Program-made: the position numbers and the translations under genes
From: Chloroflexota bacterium
Lineage (GTDB): Bacteria > Chloroflexota > Anaerolineae > Anaerolineales > Anaerolineaceae
DNA length: 51,136 nt
Direction: 5' to 3'
Assembly (NCBI GenBank): GCA_023434145.1
Contig: JAEYTI010000160.1
Span: 1-51,136, forward strand
Shown: piece by piece, positions 17,279-25,400 of the stretch
Position numbering within the stretch: position 1 is the first letter of the stretch
How the letters are laid out: every line of letters begins with the position of its first letter
The notes under the pieces: model-generated
What the model saw: only the letters and a program-made list of their open reading frames with translations
Told to the model about the DNA's origin: nothing
The model's database searches: none

Positions 17279-17318
17279 TGGCATAAATCTTGCAACATAT
17301 GCCCGATACCGCTATACT
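17279..17318 (+). promoter_or_regulatory. Overlapping sigma-54 and sigma-70 promoter for rpoN
   Basis: TGGCAT-N5-TTGCA (17279-17294) has GG and GC separated by exactly 10 bases, as in sigma-54 -24/-12 promoters. The same TTGCAA (17291-17296) is also 16 bases from TATACT (17313-17318), a reasonable sigma-70 promoter. Either or both could drive rpoN. If sigma-54 uses it, rpoN is autoregulated. Confidence 0.6.
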
Positions 17319-17344
17319 ACCTTTGCTCCACAATCGGGTGACCT

Positions 17345-18769
17345 ATGTTCCAAATCCATTACCAGACGATCCGTCCGCTTACCACGGCTCATCTCGCGCA
17401 GACGATGAGCCTGCTTAGCTTGACTGCCGGCGAACTGAAGCAGCAGATCGAGTCGGAACTGGCTGCCAACCCGGCGCTGGAACTGGTGGAGGAACGCCGC
17501 TGCCCCAACTGCCATCGTGCACTGCCCGGGCGCGGGGTTTGCCCGGTGTGCAGCCGGCCGTCGCTGGAAGCGCCTGGCGAGCCGATCGTCTTTCTCTCGC
17601 CGCGCGAGATCGAATACGGCGGGGGTGGGGGCACATCGCAGGAGGAGATGCCGGAGGACCAGTACGCGGCGGGCGGTGAGACTCTGCCGGTGTACGTCTT
17701 CCGCCAAATCGCGCCGGACATCGACACCGAGGATCGCAAGCTGGCGGCCTATCTGCTGACCAACCTGGACGAAGAGGGCCTGCTCTCCACTACGCTGTGG
17801 GAGGCCGCCCGCTACCTGCACGTCACCGTCGCCCGGCTGGAGCGGGTGCAGAGCATCATCCAGCGCGCCGACCCGGTAGGCGTGTGCTCCTGCTCTACGC
17901 AGGATGCCCTGCTGGTGCAGTTGGAGGTGCTGGGCGAGAGCCGCCGTGTCCCGGCGCTGGCCCAGGCCATCGTCCGCGAGGGCATGAGCCTGCTCTCCCG
18001 CCGCCAATTTGCCGAGCTGGCGCGCCAGCTCCACGCGCCGCTCAAAGACGTGCAGGAAGCGGCAAAATTTATCACCGAGAACCTCAACCCCTACCCGGCC
18101 CGAGCATCGTGGGGCGAGCAGCGCAACCCGGCCAAAGAGCCGCAGCGCGCCTACTACCAGCCGGATATGATCATCAGTCTGGCCGCCGACCGCCTTCTGA
18201 ACCCCACCGTCAGCCGCGACAGCCTGCCGCTGATGGTTGAAATCATCATGCCGCTGTTTGGCACCCTGCGAGTCAACCCGCTATACAAACAGGTGGTATC
18301 AGAATCGACCGGCGAGAAGAAGGACACCCTGCGCGAGGATATGGAGCGCGCCTCGCTGTTCGTCAAGTGCGTGCAGCAGCGCAACCATACCATCCGTCGC
18401 ATGATGCAGCGTATCGTATCCCTCCAGCGCGACTTCATTCTGCGGGGTGAGAAGTACATTCGCCCCATCACCCGCGCGCAGATCGCAGCGGAGCTGGAAG
18501 TGCACGAGTCGACCATCTCGCGGGCGGTTTCCAACAAAGCCATCCAGATGCCCAACGGGCGCATCATCCCGCTCTCCAACTTCTTCGACCGCAGCCTCAA
18601 CGTCCGCACCGTGTTGCGCGAGATCATTACCCAGGAAACACGCCCGCTAAGCGACTCGGACCTGGCCGGGATGCTGGCCGAGCAGGGATATCAGGTTGCC
18701 CGCCGCACCGTCGCCAAATACCGCGCTATGGAAGGGATTTTACCGGCCAACCTCCGCCACGGACCCTAA
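17345..18769 (+). CDS. rpoN: RNA polymerase sigma-54 factor RpoN with zinc-ribbon insertion
   Basis: A 474-residue sigma-54 factor that directs RNA polymerase to -24/-12 promoters and needs an AAA+ activator. Region I is at residues 8-48 (SLLSLTAGELKQQIESELAANPALE). The core-binding domain follows, and the C-terminus has the HTH (AAELEVHESTISRAVSNK) and the RpoN box ARRTVAKYR at 452-460. Between region I and the core-binding domain lies CPNC-X9-CPVC (Cys 53, 56, 66, 69), a predicted zinc ribbon where canonical RpoN has an acidic linker. It is the first gene of a tight cluster: 3 bases later comes the kinase gene, then the activator gene. Confidence 0.95.
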   Translation: MFQIHYQTIRPLTTAHLAQTMSLLSLTAGELKQQIESELAANPALELVEERRCPNCHRALPGRGVCPVCSRPSLEAPGEPIVFLSPREIEYGGGGGTSQEEMPEDQYAAGGETLPVYVFRQIAPDIDTEDRKLAAYLLTNLDEEGLLSTTLWEAARYLHVTVARLERVQSIIQRADPVGVCSCSTQDALLVQLEVLGESRRVPALAQAIVREGMSLLSRRQFAELARQLHAPLKDVQEAAKFITENLNPYPARASWGEQRNPAKEPQRAYYQPDMIISLAADRLLNPTVSRDSLPLMVEIIMPLFGTLRVNPLYKQVVSESTGEKKDTLREDMERASLFVKCVQQRNHTIRRMMQRIVSLQRDFILRGEKYIRPITRAQIAAELEVHESTISRAVSNKAIQMPNGRIIPLSNFFDRSLNVRTVLREIITQETRPLSDSDLAGMLAEQGYQVARRTVAKYRAMEGILPANLRHGP

Positions 18770-18772
18770 TTT

Positions 18773-20710
18773 ATGACTTCAACGTTTCCAACACGCCCCA
18801 CAACTGGACCTCTGCGCCGGAGCAAAAACTCCGGCGATGAGGCGCTTCTGGCTCTATTCGCTCAGTTTCCGAACCCGGCCTTGCTGGTTGACCGGGGCAA
18901 TGGTTCGATTGTATCTGCCAGCGGGGCGCTGCTGACACTGACCGCTTTTGCCCAGACCGATATTGTCGGGCGTCCGCTGCAGGTACTTTTAAGCGGGCTT
19001 CCGGGGCACGCTCTCGCCACGGATGAAACGCTCAATGTGATGCTGGAGCGCCGCAACCGCCCAGCCCTCGCCATGCGCGTGCATACCCGCGGATTGGACG
19101 CCGCCGGGCAGTTTTTGGTGCTGTCGCTGGAGCCGGAGGAGGACCGGAGCAAAGAGCTTGCCGCGCGAATGGAGCAGGTAGTAGAAGCAATGGTTGCCAT
19201 TGGGCGTTTGGCAGATGACCAGCACCCGCGCCAAAGTCTTGCAGGCGCTGTGGAACGCATCCGTGGGCTGCTGGATTGTTCCGCGGTGGCGTTTTACTGT
19301 ACGGATGGTATTGAACTGGGTATGCCGCGAACAGCCGCCGCCGGAGAAACCAATCTGCTGCCTGAAGCGATCCCCGCAACCGACCTGTTGCGCCTGGAAA
19401 ATCCGATGGCATGGAAGCCGGGCCGCCGCGTGCAGACGGAACTGCACCGCCATGCTCGCGTGCACAACTGCACGTCGCTTGTTTCTACGCCAACGCCCCA
19501 CAACGGCATACTGGTGATCGCTGACCGTCGCCAGGAGCCCTCGGGTGAGCTGGTGATCCTGCTGGAAGCATTGGGCAAGCAGATTGGCCTGCTGCTGGAT
19601 CAGCTCGCGCGGCTGGGTGAGCTGCGCAAGCTGGCGCTGGAAAACCGCCGCGCATTGAGCGTGTGGCATGCGGTGGGCGAGTTCGCGCAGGAAGGCATCA
19701 TCCTGCTCTCGCCAGAACTTACTGTTTCAACCATGAACCCGGCAGCCGAATGGATGCTGGGCTACGCTGAGTGGGAAGTGAAAGACCAGCCGGTGGAGAA
19801 TATCCTCATCGGCCCCGAACGCCTGCTGCCCGCGCTTGAAGCGGCGGGACAGGGCATCCCCACGCACAATATGGGCAACAACGTCTCGCTGCACCGCCGC
19901 AATGGGCAGTCGTTCCCCGTGCATATCGAGATCATCCCCGTCCAGCGTGAAGGCGAAATTTTGGCGACGGTGATCTTCTTTAGCGACGTGAGCGAGCACG
20001 AAGAGATCCGCAACCGCACCCAGCAGCTCGAACAGCGGGCGGTGCTGGGCGAGGTGACGGCGGTATTCGCCCACGAGGTACGCAACCCCATTAACAACAT
20101 TTCCACCGGCTTGCAGCTTCTCTCGGTGAAGCTCCCCGAGAACGACCCCAATCAGGAGAACATCAACCGCCTGCTGAACGACTGCACCCGCCTGAACCAT
20201 CTGATGGAGTCGGTGCTCAACTTCTCGCGCCACTCTGAGCACAAGTTCGAGGCGGTCAACATCGAGCACCTGCTGCGCCGCCTGCTGGACCGCTGGCGCC
20301 CGCGCATGGCAAAGGTCAACGTGCAGGCCTTCTTCCAGGTGGAGGAAAACACGCCGCTGGTGATGGCCGATCCCCGCTCGATGGAGCAGGTGTTCACCAA
20401 CCTGATCGGCAATGCAGTGGAGGCGATGAGCGCCAATGGCGGCACACTGGCGGTCCGCGCGCAACCCTTCCGTGAGGGGCAGGGCCGCCCGCAGGTGGAG
20501 ATTACCGTGTCGGATAACGGACCGGGCATCCCGGACGAGATCCGCGAGCGGATTTATGAGCCATTTGTGACCACCAAGGCGCAGGGCACCGGGTTGGGAC
20601 TGGCGATCACCAAGCGCATTGTCACTGCCCACCGCGGCAGTATCCGCCTGAACTCTTTCCCCGGCGGGACGGTGTTTCACGTGTTTTTGAACCAATTTGA
20701 AGCGGAGTAG
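18773..20710 (+). CDS. NtrB-like soluble histidine kinase (PAS/GAF/PAS)
   Basis: A 645-residue kinase without membrane helices. An N-terminal PAS-like domain (about 30-115), a GAF-like region (about 125-270) and a second PAS domain (about 300-415, VWHAVGEFAQEGIILLSPE) precede the H box AVFAHEVRNPIN (His434). The HATPase domain has NLIGNAVEAM, DNGPGIPDEI and GTGLGLAITKRI. It probably phosphorylates the NtrC-like protein encoded 11 bases downstream. The signal is unknown; PAS and GAF domains often sense small molecules or redox state. Its placement between rpoN and the activator is strong evidence for one pathway. Confidence 0.9.
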   Translation: MTSTFPTRPTTGPLRRSKNSGDEALLALFAQFPNPALLVDRGNGSIVSASGALLTLTAFAQTDIVGRPLQVLLSGLPGHALATDETLNVMLERRNRPALAMRVHTRGLDAAGQFLVLSLEPEEDRSKELAARMEQVVEAMVAIGRLADDQHPRQSLAGAVERIRGLLDCSAVAFYCTDGIELGMPRTAAAGETNLLPEAIPATDLLRLENPMAWKPGRRVQTELHRHARVHNCTSLVSTPTPHNGILVIADRRQEPSGELVILLEALGKQIGLLLDQLARLGELRKLALENRRALSVWHAVGEFAQEGIILLSPELTVSTMNPAAEWMLGYAEWEVKDQPVENILIGPERLLPALEAAGQGIPTHNMGNNVSLHRRNGQSFPVHIEIIPVQREGEILATVIFFSDVSEHEEIRNRTQQLEQRAVLGEVTAVFAHEVRNPINNISTGLQLLSVKLPENDPNQENINRLLNDCTRLNHLMESVLNFSRHSEHKFEAVNIEHLLRRLLDRWRPRMAKVNVQAFFQVEENTPLVMADPRSMEQVFTNLIGNAVEAMSANGGTLAVRAQPFREGQGRPQVEITVSDNGPGIPDEIRERIYEPFVTTKAQGTGLGLAITKRIVTAHRGSIRLNSFPGGTVFHVFLNQFEAE

Positions 20711-20721
20711 GGAGAATTTTC

Positions 20722-21897
20722 ATGGCGTATACCATTTTGATTGTGGATGATGAGGATACCTTCCGGAGCAACACGGAAGAATTTTTGACCGCCCGCGGCT
20801 ACGAGGCAAAAGGCGTCGCGACTCTGGCAGAGGCGCGCGAGGCACTGAAGCGCGGCGACGGCGACGTGGTGCTGCTGGACGTGCAGCTCGGGGACGGCTA
20901 CGGCCCCAGCCTGCTCTACGAAACCGCCAATCTGCCCGTGCGGCCGCCCATCATCCTCATCACCGCGTACGGCGATATTGAGATGGCCGTGGACGCGATG
21001 AAGAACGGCGCGCACGACTTCCTCTCCAAACCGATCCAGTATTCGCAGCTCGAAAAGTCGCTTCAGCGCGCGTTTGAGCTCGTATCGATGCGGCGCGAGC
21101 TAACCCACCTGCGCGAAACGCAGAAGAAGACCGGCATGACGATCGTGGGGCAGAGCAAGGGTCTCCAACAGGTGCTCTCGCAGGCGCAGCGCGCGGCGGC
21201 GGCCTCCGTCTCGGTGTTGATCACCGGCGAGACAGGCACCGGCAAGGAAGTGCTTGCCAAGTTCATCCACCAATCCGGGCCGCGCGCCAACAAACCTTTT
21301 ATCGCCATCAACTGCGCGGCGATCCAGAACACCATGCTCGAATCCGAGCTGTTTGGTTATGAGGCAGGCGCGTTTACCGGCGCGGAGCGGCGCAAGCACG
21401 GCCTGATGGAAGTAGCCGACGGCGGCGTACTGTTCCTGGATGAAATCTCGTCGATGCCGCTGGACATCCAGGCCAAGCTGCTGCGGGCGTTAGAGGAGCG
21501 TGCTTTCCGGCGCGTGGGCGGCACCAACCTCATCCACGTGGATGTGCAGGTGCTGGCGGCATCCAACCGTGACCTGAAGACCATGATCCGTGATGGGCTG
21601 TTCCGCGAGGATCTGTACTACCGCCTGAAGGTGGTGGATCTGCACCTGCCGCCCCTGCGCGAGCGCAAGAACGACTTGCCCGAGCTGGTCGGCCACTTTT
21701 TGCGCATGTTCAATTTGCGCCAGGGACAGAATGTTACCGATGTGAGCCCGCGGGCAATGGAAGCCATGATGGAGTATTCCTGGGCGGGCAACATCCGCGA
21801 ACTGGCGAACGCCATGGAGCGCGCCATGCTCTTCTGCGACGGCCAAACCATCGACCTCCCCGATCTGCCCGCGGATATCGCTTCCTCAAAAGGGTAG
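20722..21897 (+). CDS. NtrC-family sigma-54 activator lacking a DNA-binding domain
   Basis: A 391-residue protein: a receiver domain (residues 4-118) with phosphoacceptor Asp53 in VVLLDVQLGDG, then an AAA+ domain with Walker A GETGTGKEV, GAFTGA at 216-221 (the loop that contacts sigma-54) and Walker B GGVLFLDEI. It ends at DLPDLPADIASSKG, straight after the AAA+ lid. The Fis-type HTH that NtrC-type proteins carry in a further 60-80 residues is absent. It probably activates sigma-54 promoters from solution, as in FlgR of Helicobacter. GGGAGA lies 8 bases before the ATG. Palindrome 21897-21947 begins in the stop codon. Confidence 0.93.
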   Translation: MAYTILIVDDEDTFRSNTEEFLTARGYEAKGVATLAEAREALKRGDGDVVLLDVQLGDGYGPSLLYETANLPVRPPIILITAYGDIEMAVDAMKNGAHDFLSKPIQYSQLEKSLQRAFELVSMRRELTHLRETQKKTGMTIVGQSKGLQQVLSQAQRAAAASVSVLITGETGTGKEVLAKFIHQSGPRANKPFIAINCAAIQNTMLESELFGYEAGAFTGAERRKHGLMEVADGGVLFLDEISSMPLDIQAKLLRALEERAFRRVGGTNLIHVDVQVLAASNRDLKTMIRDGLFREDLYYRLKVVDLHLPPLRERKNDLPELVGHFLRMFNLRQGQNVTDVSPRAMEAMMEYSWAGNIRELANAMERAMLFCDGQTIDLPDLPADIASSKG

Positions 21898-21947
21898 TAT
21901 ATTGTTTTGATACATTTGGCTCAGCCAAATGTATCAAAACAATATAC
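21897..21947. repeat. Perfect 51-base palindrome starting in the activator stop codon
   Basis: Two 25-base arms (GTATATTGTTTTGATAC...) pair exactly around one base at 21922. The first base is the G of the TAG stop of the activator gene. The sigma-54 promoter begins 13 bases after it ends. AT-rich, no T-run. Confidence 0.95.
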
Positions 21948-21960
21948 AGAAAAACTCCCC

Positions 21961-21976
21961 TGGCACGCTTCTTGCA
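21961..21976 (+). promoter_or_regulatory. Consensus sigma-54 (-24/-12) promoter
   Basis: TGGCACG-CTTC-TTGCA is a full match to the sigma-54 consensus, with GG at 21962-21963 and GC at 21974-21975 separated by 10 bases. It is preceded by CTCCCC. The start of transcription would be near 21987, giving a leader of about 119 bases that contains the palindrome at 22013-22079. It drives the small membrane protein and probably the giant TPR gene. Confidence 0.92.
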
Positions 21977-22012
21977 TCACTGCCTCCTGAGGATATTCCA
22001 CGTTCGGTGAAG

Positions 22013-22079
22013 GTTTCAATTGGTTTTTTGCTCAGTGGGATGTGTAACGCATCCCACTGAGCAAAAAACCAATTGAAAC
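22013..22079. repeat. 67-base palindrome in the sigma-54-driven leader
   Basis: Two 33-base arms (beginning GTTTCAATTGG and ending ATTGAAAC) pair around base 22046 with one T-G mismatch (22043/22049). It lies between the predicted transcription start and the Shine-Dalgarno of the small membrane protein, 26 bases before its ATG. Confidence 0.93.
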
Positions 22080-22105
22080 TCGAGCAAATCCACTCGGGAG
22101 GCAGT

Positions 22106-22426
22106 ATGTTTGCATTACAGGCGCATGACGTTGCGGTGATGGTTTCTATGATCCTGGCTGGGCTGGGGGTCATTTTGGTTTTGGCCGGGTTCATCCTGCT
22201 GCTCACCCGGGCGACCGGCAAGGCGGTGAACACCATTGCCGCGCAGACCACGCGTATGGCGCAGAAAGGGCTGGCCGAAGATATCGCCGGGCTGGTGGGC
22301 AACGCCTCTTCGCTGATCGAAGCGCTCAACCAGCTCGTACTCACCACTGCCGGGGTGGGCATCTTCCTGATCCTCTCCGGCTTTATCATGCTGGTCGCCT
22401 CATACCTGATGATCAAGTTCATGTAG
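22106..22426 (+). CDS. Small two-helix membrane protein of the sigma-54 island
   Basis: A 106-residue protein with two membrane segments (MVSMILAGLGVILVLAGFILLL and AGVGIFLILSGFIMLVASYL) joined by about 45 residues of amphipathic, mostly polar helix (KAVNTIAAQTTRMAQKG...). The ATG at 22106 is chosen because CGGGAGG lies just upstream; a TTG 33 bases earlier is inside the palindrome arm. No family recognised. As first gene after the sigma-54 promoter it may anchor or partner the giant TPR protein, which is encoded 36 bases downstream. Confidence 0.8.
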   Translation: MFALQAHDVAVMVSMILAGLGVILVLAGFILLLTRATGKAVNTIAAQTTRMAQKGLAEDIAGLVGNASSLIEALNQLVLTTAGVGIFLILSGFIMLVASYLMIKFM

Positions 22427-22462
22427 GTTCCCACGTCAAGCGCTGAATATATGGAGAACGCA

Positions 22463-25400
22463 ATGCCAGCAAACGAATTTCTTCGCCAGCTCGACCGAAA
22501 CCTTTCCCCCGATGACGTAGCACTGGTCACCGCCGCGCTGCGGCAAGACTCGCTGGTGTGGGACAGCCTGATGCAGCCATCCTTCGCGACTCAGGCGCTC
22601 AACCGCCTGGGCAGCGTCCCTGCCGATTGGAATCCCGGTCGCCTGGGCCTGCTGGCGCTGGCCGACCCGATCGATCAGGATGCGCTGTGTGGCGAGAAGA
22701 TGATCGCGCTACCGCAATCCTTGCAAGAGAAGGCGCTTCAGGTGTACCAGTACACCCAGCGCACAAGCGTGCTTCCTGCCTCCCTGCGCGAGGCCTGCTT
22801 GCTGGCGCTGGCCCTGCGCGAACGCCGCCGCCTCACCGGCTCGTGGGCCGGGCTGCTCGATGAAATTCTTCCGCGCGTGCCGTCCTCCGATACCCATCCC
22901 TTTGCCATGTGGCGCACGGCACTGGCCTGCCTGTACAGCATTGTGCCCGACCCCGATGCCATGCTGCGCGCGCTGCTGCCAAAGACCGCCGCGAAGGAAG
23001 CCAACGGCGCGCGGACTTCTGATAACAACGCATTTTCGTTGGTGATCCATACCCGGCTGTGCCAGCCTGCCACCCACGAAGAGCACATGGGCGTGTTCCT
23101 GCCGCTGCTGCACGGATTGAACGTAGTGGGGCAGCTTGCCCTGCTCCGCGAACTGAGCCTGCGCGGCGGGCAGGCACTGGCGGCATCGTTGGCGGGCAGC
23201 CTGCTGATTGGTCACCCAGCGTTTGCCAACTTGCGCGCGCAGGGTACCGCCACCGAGCTCGACCTGCCGGGCCTGGGCAGCCGCGCGCTGGCTTTGCAGC
23301 ACCTCGGCGCGTTCTACCAGCTTGCCGGTGATGCCACTCAGGCGCAGGAATTGTTCGTCGCCGCCCAAACTGCCCTGGAACAGTGGATGGCAGGCCTGAC
23401 CTTGCAGCGAATCAGCCTGCGCGCCGGTGACGGGGTGAGGATGATCGCCGCCGAACAAGCGAAGCGCATGGCCCCCGCGCTGCCCTGGCTGAAGAACGAT
23501 CTGGGCGCGGTAGTGATCAGCCTGCCCTGCGACTGTGAAGCCTTCGACTCTCCGGAGAACGCCTTTTTGCAGCTAAAGCGGGCCGCGGCGCTTTTCGAGC
23601 AGGAACCGGCCCTCGCGCGCGATCTCGCCCGCCAGGGTTGCGTGGGAATCCTGGCGCAAATTACGCAGGGTGACCTGCCATTTGCCGGGGCCTTTGTCTA
23701 CGACTGGCGACCGGATGATCTGCTGACCATTTTGCTCAACCTGGGGCTTTTGGAAGAAGCCCGCCAGATGGCCGACGCGCTGCTGGCCCTGCGGCCCAAT
23801 GATACTAACCTGCTGCACCTCTCCAGCCGCATTCACGAGCAGCTTGGGCTTTCGCGGCTGGCAATCCGCTCGGCGCGGAGCCTGGCTGCGCTCCAGCCAA
23901 ACAAACCGTCCTGGCGCCGCCGACTGGGCGGCCTGTACGCCCAGTCGGGCTTATGGGATGCCGCCCTGGAGCAGTGGCGGGCTGTGCTGAATATGGCATC
24001 GACGCTTGGGGTCCCGGCTTCCGCCGTGGACCGCCTGCACTGCGCCGATTCCGCCTTCCACGCTGGCGAGATGGATGAGGCAGTTAGCCTGTGCGAGGGC
24101 ATTTTGGCGGAAGACTCTAACAACGGCGCAGCCGCTGGGCTGCTGGGCCAGGCGCTGGTTGCGCAGGGCAAACGCGAGCAGGCTGAAACCTGGCTTGTAC
24201 GCGCCACGCAGCTTTCTCCTGAGACGGCTGCTCCCTGGCTGGCGCTGGCAGGCTTGCAGCGCGAGCTGGGCGAGCCGCAGCAGGCCCTGGAGACCTTGCG
24301 CGGTGCGGTTGCAGCCCTGCCAGAATCGGCAGAGGCACAGCTTGCGCTGGGTGAGGCTTGCCTGACCGGTGATATGCCCACCGAGGCGCTGCCGCATCTC
24401 AAACAGGCTTTCCTGCTGGCCCCTGAACTGCCCCCGGCTGCACTGCTGTACGGGCGCGCGCTGCGCACACTGGGTCATGCCCGGCAAGCCCGCGCGGTGC
24501 TGGAGCAAGTGCGATCCGTCTGGCAGAACAGCCCCGAGCTTGCCTATGAGATGGCGCTAGTCTTGCTCGATCTCGGCGAGGCGGAAAGCGCCCTGCCGGT
24601 GCTGGAAATGGCCTTGCGCGGCAGTTCCAACTGCGCGCTGCCCGTGTTCGATGCTTCGCTCATCTACGTGAAAATTTTGTTGGGTGAGTACAGCGGCGAG
24701 CCGGTCAGCGGCGAAAGTGGATGTATGGTAGATGCGGGACGCATGCAGCAGGCTGAGCTTGCGCTCCGTCGCATTTTGGAGATGGCGCCCGATAGCATCG
24801 AAGCCCAGTTCCTGATGGCCGATCTGCTGCGCGAGCGCGGTGACCTGGAGCAAGCGCTGGCGATCTACCGCGAGCTTTCCGATCAACCGGGCGCTAGCGA
24901 TCCGAACTTACGATGGCGTATTCAGTGGGGGATGGGGCGCACAGCCCTGCGCCTGGGCGAGTACGAAACGGCCCTGGTAGCTCTCCGAGACGCAGCGCAG
25001 CTTCGCGCGGATAACATGCCGCTGCAGCGCACCCTGGCCGAAGCCTCTCTCCGCGCCGGGTTGCCCTCTGAAGCCCTGCAAGCTGCCATCTACACCCTTC
25101 AGCTTGCCCCGGCGGACGTAGATAACCTGGCCTGGTTCGCTGCTTTTGCTGGCGGGCTTGGCGAGTCCCGCCGCGCAGTGGAAGCGTTGGAGCGAGCCGT
25201 GCAGATCGAGCCAGACCAGCCCGCCCTGCGCGTATCCCTGGCGGAGTGGCAGCTTTCTGATGGCGACCTGGATGCCGCGCGCGCTTCACTTGGATCGCTG
25301 GCGGATCTGGAAGAAGCCACGGCGAACGATCTGCGGCGGGCGGCGCACGTGTATCTCCGCTTGGGCGACTCTGCCGCGGCGCTGGCCTGCTACGAACAGG

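Noticed and set aside
20722..21950. Activator gene possibly truncated by insertion of the palindrome at 21897
   Set aside because: The downstream sequence has no HTH-like reading frame, and the sigma-54 promoter follows immediately, so the short form looks natural.
11909..22079. GTTTCAAT...ATTGAAAC ends of two palindromes resemble CRISPR repeat termini
   Set aside because: Each occurs once, with no regularly spaced copies and no cas genes; they are ends of single palindromes.
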